Shown: positions 6,118 to 12,693 of the stretch, one piece after another
How positions within the stretch are numbered: position 1 is the first letter of the stretch
How the letters are laid out: each line of letters starts with the position of its first letter
Source: Chitinophagaceae bacterium
Lineage (GTDB): Bacteria; Bacteroidota; Bacteroidia; Chitinophagales; Chitinophagaceae
Assembly: GCA_003455235.1 (NCBI GenBank)
Contig: DMRT01000261.1
Coordinates: 1 to 12,693, forward strand
Direction: 5' to 3'
DNA length: 12,693 bases
Program-made: the position numbers and the translations under genes
Notes under the pieces: generated by a model
Database searches by the model: none
The model's input: the letters and a program-made list of their open reading frames with translations, nothing else
Told to the model about the DNA's origin: nothing

Positions 6118-7608
6118 ATGAATAAGTTACGCACCGCACGGATCCTGATGGCTGCCACCATCCTGCTCATCATCGGCTTCCAGGTATACTGGATGCGGAA
6201 GCTGTATAGGGAAGAGATCACCGGGTTTAAAAAATCCACCGATATCATTTTCCGGGATGCCATGTACCGCCTGCAGGCGCAGCGTTTTTCGGGCGATACC
6301 CTGGCGCTGCGGGGTGGACTGGAAGACAACCTTTTCATGGCCGACTTCATCAGCAGCGTGGAAAAAATAAAAGGAGGCGACAGCCTGAAACAGCGGCTGG
6401 TGATTTCTATGGATACCCATTCCGAAAAAATGGTTTCTCCGGAAGAAAGGGTTGCCGGAAAAAAAGAAAAAGATACCGTCGTTTATGTGTCCACCAAAAA
6501 GGGCGACATACCTTCTCCCCAGCTGGCGGAAGCGCTGATAAAAAACAGGAACCTGTCTGATTCCATCCCGGTAAAAACAGTGGATTCAATGTACCGGGCC
6601 CTCCTTTTAAAAGAGGGCGTTTCGGTAAACTTCACTATCATTAAAACAAACCCCACCCTCATTGCCACCGATTCGGGAGGAAAAAACCGGTTTACCATCA
6701 AGCTGGAGGAGCCCATGGGTGCTTTTTCCACCAAGCGGGTTCCGGTAGGCTTGATGAAACCCGTATTTTACCGGGCCGAATTTTCTGATCCCGGGTTTTA
6801 TGTATTTAAGAAGATGAGCATGCAGCTGCTGTTATCTGTCCTGCTGATCGCCCTCACCGTTCTTTCTTTTGTGTTTATTTACCGCAACCTGCTGGCACAA
6901 AAAAGATTAACCGATATAAAAAATGAATTCATCGGCAACATCACCCATGAACTGAAAACACCCATTGCCACGGTAAGCGTAGCCATCGAAGCCATGAAAA
7001 ACTTCAACGCCCTGCAAAATCCCGAACGCACGCAGGAATACCTGGGCATTGCCGGACTGGAGCTGAACCGCCTCTCCCTGCTGGTGGATAAAGTACTCCG
7101 TCTTTCCATGTTCGAAAAACAACAGCTGGAAATGAAATTTGAATGGTTCGACCTGAAAGAGCTGGTAAAAGAAGTAACGGCTTCCATGCAGCTGCAGTTT
7201 GAAAAAACAGGCGCCGCTGTTAAACTTGATTTTACGGGGGATGATTTTTCATTGATGGCAGACCGTATGCACATCAGCAGCGTGGTGTATAACCTGCTGG
7301 ATAATGCACTTAAATACAGCACGGCAAACCCGCAGATAGAAATTTCCGTGGAAGCCGGTGAAAATGAAATGCTGTTGAAAGTAAAAGACAATGGCATCGG
7401 CATACCGGCGGCCTACAAAGAAAAGATCTTCGATAAATTCTTCCGGGTGCCGCACGGGGATAAGCACAATGTAAAGGGATACGGGCTCGGACTGAGCTAC
7501 GTGGCGCATATCATTGCCGAACACAAGGGAAGTATCACAGTAGACAGCGGCCAAGAAAAAGGAACCACATTCGTCATTAAACTACCCAAAGAAAATGGCC
7601 GGAGTTAA
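6118..7608 (+). CDS. membrane sensor histidine kinase
   Basis: The 496-aa kinase has a first transmembrane helix (about residues 9-25), an extracytoplasmic sensor region of about 205 residues (28-233) with no recognised ligand-binding fold, and a second helix (about 235-256). The HisKA segment carries the H-box EFIGNITHELKTPIA with phospho-acceptor His277. The ATPase part has the N-box VVYNLLDNALKYS (389-401), G1 KDNGIGIP (423-430), F-box FDKFFRVP (438-445) and G2 GYGLGLSY (454-461), so all catalytic motifs are intact. The start at 6118 gives a basic N-terminus before the first helix. The response regulator gene overlaps its 3' end by 14 nt, so the two should be translationally coupled and form a cognate pair. 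The layout resembles Bacteroides RprX. The signal sensed is unknown; envelope stress or barrel substrate are guesses from the neighbours. Confidence 0.95.
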   Translation: MNKLRTARILMAATILLIIGFQVYWMRKLYREEITGFKKSTDIIFRDAMYRLQAQRFSGDTLALRGGLEDNLFMADFISSVEKIKGGDSLKQRLVISMDTHSEKMVSPEERVAGKKEKDTVVYVSTKKGDIPSPQLAEALIKNRNLSDSIPVKTVDSMYRALLLKEGVSVNFTIIKTNPTLIATDSGGKNRFTIKLEEPMGAFSTKRVPVGLMKPVFYRAEFSDPGFYVFKKMSMQLLLSVLLIALTVLSFVFIYRNLLAQKRLTDIKNEFIGNITHELKTPIATVSVAIEAMKNFNALQNPERTQEYLGIAGLELNRLSLLVDKVLRLSMFEKQQLEMKFEWFDLKELVKEVTASMQLQFEKTGAAVKLDFTGDDFSLMADRMHISSVVYNLLDNALKYSTANPQIEISVEAGENEMLLKVKDNGIGIPAAYKEKIFDKFFRVPHGDKHNVKGYGLGLSYVAHIIAEHKGSITVDSGQEKGTTFVIKLPKENGRS

Positions 7609-8287
7609 AATCTTATACATGGAAGACGAGCTCTTCCTGGGAAAAATTGTAAAAGAAAGCCTGGAAAGCCGCTCGTACCAGGTGATCATGGAAGCGGATG
7701 GGGGCAAAGCCTTCCCGTTGTTTCAGCAGCACAATCCCGACATCTGCGTGCTGGATGTAATGCTGCCCAATAAAGATGGTTTTGCCATTGCCGAAGAGAT
7801 CCGAAGCATGAATGCCGAAGTGCCCATCATTTTTCTCACTGCCAAAACACAAACCGAAGACCTGGTGAAGGGATTTAAAACCGGGGGTAATGATTATATC
7901 CGCAAACCGTTCAGCATGGAAGAACTGATTGTGCGGATTGAAAACGCACTTCGTTACAAAAACGGGGAGAAAAACACCGATGACAAAAAGGACATTGTAA
8001 AGATCGGCAAGTACACATTTCACATGAATCACCAGGTACTGAAAAACAACGGCGATGAACGAAAGCTTTCTTTCCGGGAAAGTGAGTTGCTGAAAGTGCT
8101 GTACGAGAACCGGGATAAAATTGTTGACCGCCGCGATATCCTGAACCTGTTATGGGGCAATGATAATTTCTTCAACTCCCGCAACCTCGACGTATACATC
8201 ACCAAGCTCCGCGGCTATTTAAAAAGCGATACCCGGCTGGAGATCATTACCATCAAGGGGATTGGGTACCGCTTTGTTACCGAATAA
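7595..8287 (+). CDS. OmpR-family response regulator, RprY-like
   Basis: The 230-aa regulator has a receiver domain (about residues 4-118) with the acidic pocket E10/D11, phospho-acceptor Asp54 (CVLDVMLPNKDG), Thr82 (FLTAK) and Lys104 (YIRKPF). A winged-helix Trans_reg_C domain (about 131-228) follows, with KLSFRESELLKVL, NLDVYITKLRGYL and IITIKGIGYRF. The sequence runs close to Bacteroides RprY as I remember it. The ATG lies inside the kinase gene (14-nt overlap). It probably binds the TTAACC direct repeats at 228-266 and 6037-6076: the 10-bp repeat pitch fits an OmpR-type dimer on one face of DNA, and one site lies upstream of its own operon. No terminator follows; its stop is 2 bp from the convergent FG-GAP gene's stop. 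Confidence 0.95.
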   Translation: MAGVKILYMEDELFLGKIVKESLESRSYQVIMEADGGKAFPLFQQHNPDICVLDVMLPNKDGFAIAEEIRSMNAEVPIIFLTAKTQTEDLVKGFKTGGNDYIRKPFSMEELIVRIENALRYKNGEKNTDDKKDIVKIGKYTFHMNHQVLKNNGDERKLSFRESELLKVLYENRDKIVDRRDILNLLWGNDNFFNSRNLDVYITKLRGYLKSDTRLEIITIKGIGYRFVTE

Positions 8288-8289
8288 GA

Positions 8290-11200
8290 TTATTCTTTTA
8301 TAAACACTTGTGCTGCTTCGTCGTTCTTTAAGAAGATCAGCGGCGATCCTTTGGCGCTTTTCAGGTAAATGATCTTCCTCACTTCTCCCCGTACGGTGAG
8401 GCCATTTCCGGCCGCTGAAACTGCCGTAAAATTTCCTTTGCCCGTTCCCTTCAGCAGCAGGGCGCCTGCCACGTCGATGTTGCCTACCATCACCGCCGGA
8501 TCATTGGTGTTGCCGCATACCAAAATGTCTTTGATGCCATCGTTGTCCATATCATCCACGATCATATCGTTTACAGTAGACAGCTGTGCTTTTTCAGGGA
8601 AGGGAATAAAACGGAAGCTGCTGTTGCCTTCGTTGACAAGTATACCCGATTCAAAGAAATTGGTTTTGTATACATCCATGTCTTTCTTTTCCTGCTCGGT
8701 GAAAATATCATCCATTGTTTTGCCGGAATAATTCCGGTAACGGATAAATTTTTTGCGCATGCCGGGCATCTGGTCCATCAGCTGGTCGCGGCTGTACAGC
8801 GGGTAGCATTTGCCCCAGATGTAGTAGCCCAGCACTGCGTCATAACTTCCGTTGCCATCAAAATCCTTGGCATAAATGGTACAGGGGTTGTTGATGTTTC
8901 CTTTGATGGAACAATTCAGTCCCCGGTTGCCCATTACAAAATCCAGGTCGCCATCGCCATCAATATCTTCCGCTTTCATATTGTACCACCAGCCGGTAAA
9001 GGCGTCCATGCTGATGACTGAATCCATTTTAGAAACGGTGGTGATGCGGATGCTGTTTTGTGATTTCACAAACTGTCCGTCTTGGTAACTGAATATTTCC
9101 AGCGGCATCCATTCGCCGCTGATGGATAATTCTTTTTTGCCGTCGCCGTTCACGTCAGCCCATATGGCCTGGTTCACAATGCCTGGTTTCAGTAATTCTT
9201 TCGCATAAGTAGCGGTTACATCGGTAAAAGCCCCTTTGTTATTCTGCAGCAGCATGCAGCGGTCGGGCTTGGGAAAAACACCCGGCATCACATGACCACC
9301 TACAAAAAGGTCCAGGTCGCCATCGCCGTCAAAATCCAGCGGGAGTACACAGGATCCGTTGAATCCTTCTGTTGGCAGGGCTTTGGCAGTACGGGTAAAG
9401 TTTCCTTTTCCATCGTTGATGTACAGCCTGTCCTGGTACAGGGTACTGCCCGCAGGGAATTCGGCGCCACCGCTTACAACATACAGGTCCATATCGCCAT
9501 CGCCGTCTGCATCAAAGAACAGCGCATTCATGTCTTCATAATTTTTATCGGCTGCAAAAGCCGCCTGCTTTTTTTCGGTGAACATACCCGCTGCGTTCTG
9601 CAGCATCAGCTTTGCTTCAAAGCCGGCAGCGCCACCGATGAAAATGTCTTCCAGTCCATCGCCGTTTACATCGGCCTTTGTAAAGTAAGGGCCCTTGCGG
9701 CTGCACTTATACGGAATCAGCGGCTCCCGTTTGAAATCAATAAAATCATTTTCATTCTGCGTGTACCGGAACCTTGGCTCATTACTGATGTCTTTGAAAG
9801 TAACGCTGCTTTTTATTCTTGCAGGAGGGTTCACCGGGGTGGCTTCCGATTCAAAAACAGTCAGCTCCTGGTCGGCAGCCACATTGGTAAGCACCACGCC
9901 TTTGTTGCCGGGAAACAGGATCTCCACTTTGGGTATGGTTGTTTCGGTGCCCGTACCAAAATGAAGCACGTGCTCCATGCTGGAGATGAAGCCCCGCTGT
10001 GGATGGTAATGCTGCAGCTGTATCTGCCCGTTTTGCCCGGTGAGTTTTACCGTGGCATTATATACTTCATTAAAAGTGCCCGGCGCTTTCAGGAACCGAA
10101 ACCGCAGGTAATGCGATGAAGCCGGTGTGTTTTCCCGGGCATTGTTCCTGAATACAAAGGGCAGTCCATCAATGTTGTTCACCACCAGGTCCAGGTCGCC
10201 ATCATTGTCGAGGTCGGCATAGGCAGCGCCATTGGAAAAGGAGGGAGGTGTATCGCTCCACAGGTCGGTATAGTTATCAAACTTCAGCGTGCCGTTGTTG
10301 CGGTAAAAATAATTTTTTGTGGGAACCACCGGTATGCTCTTCAGCCACACATTCAGGTCAACCGATTTGCCGGTATTCATCTGCCGCATAACGGAGTCGA
10401 GAATGAAAACTTTATAATCCCAATCGGTCATGTCCCGTTTGATGCCATTGGTGACAAAAATGTCTTTCCACCCGTCGTTGTCAAAGTCGGTGATCAAGGG
10501 CGCCCAGCTCCATTCGGTTTCGGCCACGCCCGCATAGTTGGCTATTTCACTGAAGGTGCCGTCGGCATTATTCAGCTGCAGGCTGTTGCGGGGGTACTGG
10601 TAAAACAATCCGTACTTCACCATCAGGTGAAATTTATCGTAGTTCTGGTTTACGGCAAACAGTTGTTTCTGGCGAACGGGATCTTCCACGGCCATATCCA
10701 CCACGTAAATATCTTCAAACCCATCGTTGTTGATGTCGCTGATGTCGGAACCCATGGCAGAGAAGCTGGTGTGCTTGATGTAATCGGTAAGCCGGTTGGT
10801 AAAGGTTCCGTTGCGGTTGTTGATGTACAGGAAGTCGGGTTTATTGAAATCATTGGCTACGTAAATATCGGGCCAGCCATCGCCGTTGATGTCGGCCACC
10901 GAAGCACTTAAACCGAATGCATGATTGATGAGCCCGGCTTTTTTGGTAACGTCTACAAATTTTCCATTGCGGTTTTCAAAAAGCCGGTCGCTCACGTACA
11001 CCGTGTTGGTATCTTCCACGTACACCATCTTGCCGTTTACAATGGTGGTGGGAATGGTCATGGACTTGTTGAAGTCGTTGGGATGATCAACAAAATAAAC
11101 GTCTTTATCGCCGTCGTTGTCGTAATCAAAAAAATACGACTGGATGGTGAAGCTGGCATCATCCAGCCCCATTTCTGCCGCCCGGTCGGTAAAGGTTCCG

Positions 11201-11658
11201 TTGCCGTTGTTAATATAAAAGATTTTTTTCCTGAGCGAAGGATCTTTGAAGCCCGATTTGTTTACAAAGATGTCGATCAGCCCGTCGTTGTTGATGTCTA
11301 CCATGCTTACACCGGTTTTGATGCCGGTGCCGCCATTCACACCTGCCTGTTCGGTGATGTCTTTAAACCGGAAATTTCCCTGGTTGAGGTAGAGTTTATT
11401 GCTGCCGAGGGTGGACGAAAAATAAATATCAGGCAGCCCGTCGAGGTTGATGTCGCCGATGGCAACACCGCCTCCGGTGTACAGGTTCTCGTACATGTAG
11501 AGGAACATGTTGGATGTTTCTACAATGTCGTTCCGGAAGCTGATGCCGGTGCTTGTTTCGGGCAGCAGGGTGAACAGTTTTTTGCTCTGTGCGCTTACAA
11601 AGGACGCAACAAAAACGAGCAGCCACAAAAGAACCGGGCGCCTGAACGATGGAGACAT
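8290..11658 (-). CDS. exported FG-GAP/VCBS repeat protein with ASPIC/UnbV (CRTAC1-type) domain
   Basis: The 1122-aa protein starts MSPSFRRPVLLWLLVFVASFVSAQ, a signal peptide cleaved before or near SK. Fourteen DxDxDGxxD calcium-loop motifs typical of FG-GAP/VCBS propeller blades are visible: seven at about residues 69, 121, 178, 256, 308, 391 and 482, and seven at about 663, 716, 775, 835, 898, 932 and 1036. Between the groups, residues about 532-602 (VKLTGQNGQIQLQHYHPQRGF...LHFGTGT...VEILFPGNKG) match the ASPIC/UnbV domain. The pattern suggests two seven-bladed, calcium-stabilised propellers joined by that domain, for carbohydrate or protein binding outside the cytoplasm. It has no C-terminal sorting domain (the chain ends QVFIKE). 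It lies 7 bp downstream of the haloperoxidase gene and is probably cotranscribed with it. Molecular function is unknown; domain calls are strong. Confidence 0.92.
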   Translation of the reverse strand: MSPSFRRPVLLWLLVFVASFVSAQSKKLFTLLPETSTGISFRNDIVETSNMFLYMYENLYTGGGVAIGDINLDGLPDIYFSSTLGSNKLYLNQGNFRFKDITEQAGVNGGTGIKTGVSMVDINNDGLIDIFVNKSGFKDPSLRKKIFYINNGNGTFTDRAAEMGLDDASFTIQSYFFDYDNDGDKDVYFVDHPNDFNKSMTIPTTIVNGKMVYVEDTNTVYVSDRLFENRNGKFVDVTKKAGLINHAFGLSASVADINGDGWPDIYVANDFNKPDFLYINNRNGTFTNRLTDYIKHTSFSAMGSDISDINNDGFEDIYVVDMAVEDPVRQKQLFAVNQNYDKFHLMVKYGLFYQYPRNSLQLNNADGTFSEIANYAGVAETEWSWAPLITDFDNDGWKDIFVTNGIKRDMTDWDYKVFILDSVMRQMNTGKSVDLNVWLKSIPVVPTKNYFYRNNGTLKFDNYTDLWSDTPPSFSNGAAYADLDNDGDLDLVVNNIDGLPFVFRNNARENTPASSHYLRFRFLKAPGTFNEVYNATVKLTGQNGQIQLQHYHPQRGFISSMEHVLHFGTGTETTIPKVEILFPGNKGVVLTNVAADQELTVFESEATPVNPPARIKSSVTFKDISNEPRFRYTQNENDFIDFKREPLIPYKCSRKGPYFTKADVNGDGLEDIFIGGAAGFEAKLMLQNAAGMFTEKKQAAFAADKNYEDMNALFFDADGDGDMDLYVVSGGAEFPAGSTLYQDRLYINDGKGNFTRTAKALPTEGFNGSCVLPLDFDGDGDLDLFVGGHVMPGVFPKPDRCMLLQNNKGAFTDVTATYAKELLKPGIVNQAIWADVNGDGKKELSISGEWMPLEIFSYQDGQFVKSQNSIRITTVSKMDSVISMDAFTGWWYNMKAEDIDGDGDLDFVMGNRGLNCSIKGNINNPCTIYAKDFDGNGSYDAVLGYYIWGKCYPLYSRDQLMDQMPGMRKKFIRYRNYSGKTMDDIFTEQEKKDMDVYKTNFFESGILVNEGNSSFRFIPFPEKAQLSTVNDMIVDDMDNDGIKDILVCGNTNDPAVMVGNIDVAGALLLKGTGKGNFTAVSAAGNGLTVRGEVRKIIYLKSAKGSPLIFLKNDEAAQVFIKE

Positions 11659-11665
11659 AGTCTGT

Positions 11666-12693
11666 TTATTTGGTTAAAGCCTGCGGGAATAATGTTTTCA
11701 GCACATGGTTGCCCACTTCTTTTCCCTGCCCGATGCTGATGCGTGCTGTTTCGGGATAATGAATACCTCCGTACACCCGGCTGTAGGTGGATTCGTATGC
11801 GGCATCAATAAATGTTTTAAAATGACGTGATTTATTGCCGAACTGCATTTCTATTTCGTCTGTGAATTCATAATTTTCTCCCAGTAAGCCGGTGAGTACA
11901 ACAGCCGCAGCATTCGATATTACCGAGTGGCCGCTGGTAAATTCGGGGAATGGCGGGGTTTGAATGTAGGGCACCCAGTTCTTGTCGATCCAGCGGTTGA
12001 TGATGGTGATGGGGCGGATGAGGTTGCCGCGGTACTTTTCATCCCAGCAGCTGATGAAAGCATCAAAGATGGCAATGGACGTAAGTGCGTATACCTGTGC
12101 GGCTTTTGTTACGGGAATGTTTTTCTGTTTGCACGCCTGCTGGCCAATGAGTATCCAGTGCCCTCCCGGCGAAACTTTGTGAATGAAATAATTCAGGTGA
12201 CCGATGTTGACGGATACATTCGGATTATCGTCCCAGTACAGTGCAATTTCTTTCTGCGTGGTATCCAGGTTCTTACCGATTTTATACACCTCCATTACGG
12301 TTTTATAAAACTTAGAGTCTTTCGATTTGCTGTAAACGAGTTTTTCTTTGGGGGCAAACTGGGCGGCGTTTTTCAGCGTCATGGGCCGGATTGTGTTCCA
12401 GTAAGGTTCCAGGGCCTGTGCATAATCCAACGGGGTGGGTTGCCAGGCACCTTCGGCGCTGGAGATCACGTACCGGGTCCTTCCCCTTGACTTGAGATAA
12501 TTATCCCGCTTGGACCAGGCAATGATGCTGTCGGCTACGCTGCGCCCGAAGAGGATTGATTGCTGCGCCATCACCGAATCGCCATGGGCAAAAACCGAAT
12601 CGGCGAAGTTCTTCCGCCAGTCGCTAAACTTGTATTCGGAACCCACCAGTGTTTGCGCCACGTGAGTAAATGAAATGCAGGCGGCAATAAAGG
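11666..12693 (-). CDS. exported vanadium-dependent haloperoxidase / PAP2-type protein (5' end outside window)
   Basis: The frame runs off the right edge. An in-frame GTG at 12659-12661 could be mistaken for the start, but ten more codons (FIAACISFTH) read through to the edge and look like the end of a signal peptide or lipobox (IAAC), so the real start is beyond 12693. Counting from that GTG as 1, the vanadate/phosphate-binding motifs of the haloperoxidase-PAP2 superfamily are present: K209-X6-R216-P217 (KYRGNLIRP), TSGH with His245, and SR-X5-H with Arg295 and His301 (SRVYGGIHYPET). The usual PSGH proline is Thr, and the Asp that normally follows the last His is Thr305. Bacteroidetes members are usually annotated as vanadium-dependent haloperoxidases, but halide oxidation versus phosphatase activity cannot be decided here. 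It is the first visible gene of an operon with the FG-GAP protein. Confidence 0.9.
   Translation of the reverse strand, partial: FIAACISFTHVAQTLVGSEYKFSDWRKNFADSVFAHGDSVMAQQSILFGRSVADSIIAWSKRDNYLKSRGRTRYVISSAEGAWQPTPLDYAQALEPYWNTIRPMTLKNAAQFAPKEKLVYSKSKDSKFYKTVMEVYKIGKNLDTTQKEIALYWDDNPNVSVNIGHLNYFIHKVSPGGHWILIGQQACKQKNIPVTKAAQVYALTSIAIFDAFISCWDEKYRGNLIRPITIINRWIDKNWVPYIQTPPFPEFTSGHSVISNAAAVVLTGLLGENYEFTDEIEMQFGNKSRHFKTFIDAAYESTYSRVYGGIHYPETARISIGQGKEVGNHVLKTLFPQALTK

Noticed and set aside
8930..10215. Recurring CCAGGTCGCCATC-like DNA repeats
   Set aside because: They encode the repeated DGDLDL calcium-loop motifs of the FG-GAP protein in the minus strand, not an independent repeat element.
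9292..11739. Plus-strand open frames of about 270 codons opposite the FG-GAP gene
   Set aside because: They mirror the repeated Asp/Gly-rich motifs of the real gene as monotonous V/I/G/H-rich text with no recognisable fold; they are composition artefacts.

Overview
The window looks like chromosomal DNA from a member of the Bacteroidetes, most likely a Chitinophagaceae/Sphingobacteriia-type soil or freshwater bacterium. The evidence is family content (a carboxypeptidase-like-domain outer-membrane barrel, a GLPGLI-family protein, an RprY-like regulator, a CRTAC1-type FG-GAP protein), repeated TAnnTTTG promoter elements in place of E. coli -10/-35 boxes, and little sign of Shine-Dalgarno sequences. 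The assignment is inference; no rRNA or tRNA is present. I see no insertion sequences, phage genes, CRISPR arrays or tRNAs.

Layout. At the left edge there is a possible 40-aa one-helix ORF on the minus strand (6-128). A 931-aa TonB-dependent-receptor-like outer-membrane protein follows (317-3112, +). Next come a MOSC-domain protein (3179-4018, +), a small secreted tyrosine-rich protein (4227-4682, +) and a small helical cytoplasmic protein (4787-5194, +). A GLPGLI-family exported protein (5248-5967, -) is divergent from a histidine kinase / OmpR-type response regulator operon (6118-7608 and 7595-8287, +). The right third is a two-gene minus-strand operon: an exported vanadium-haloperoxidase/PAP2-type enzyme, cut by the right edge (11666-12693), and a 1122-aa exported FG-GAP/VCBS protein with an ASPIC/UnbV domain (8290-11658).

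How the genes work together. A tandem 10-bp direct repeat (ATTAACCTTA twice, inside a 22-bp identity) lies upstream of the outer-membrane barrel gene and again in the intergenic region shared by the GLPGLI gene and the kinase operon. At the barrel and GLPGLI promoters the repeat has the same orientation. A third TTAAC half-site follows at 21 bp and a TAnnTTTG element 27 bp after that, with identical spacing at both. A 10-bp direct-repeat pitch suits an OmpR-family dimer. The reading I favour is a self-regulated envelope system in which the kinase/regulator pair activates an outer-membrane barrel and a periplasmic GLPGLI partner and controls its own operon. The three genes between barrel and GLPGLI have their own promoters and terminators and look unrelated. 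The haloperoxidase/FG-GAP pair is a separate secreted module that converges on the regulator gene with only 2 bp between stop codons.
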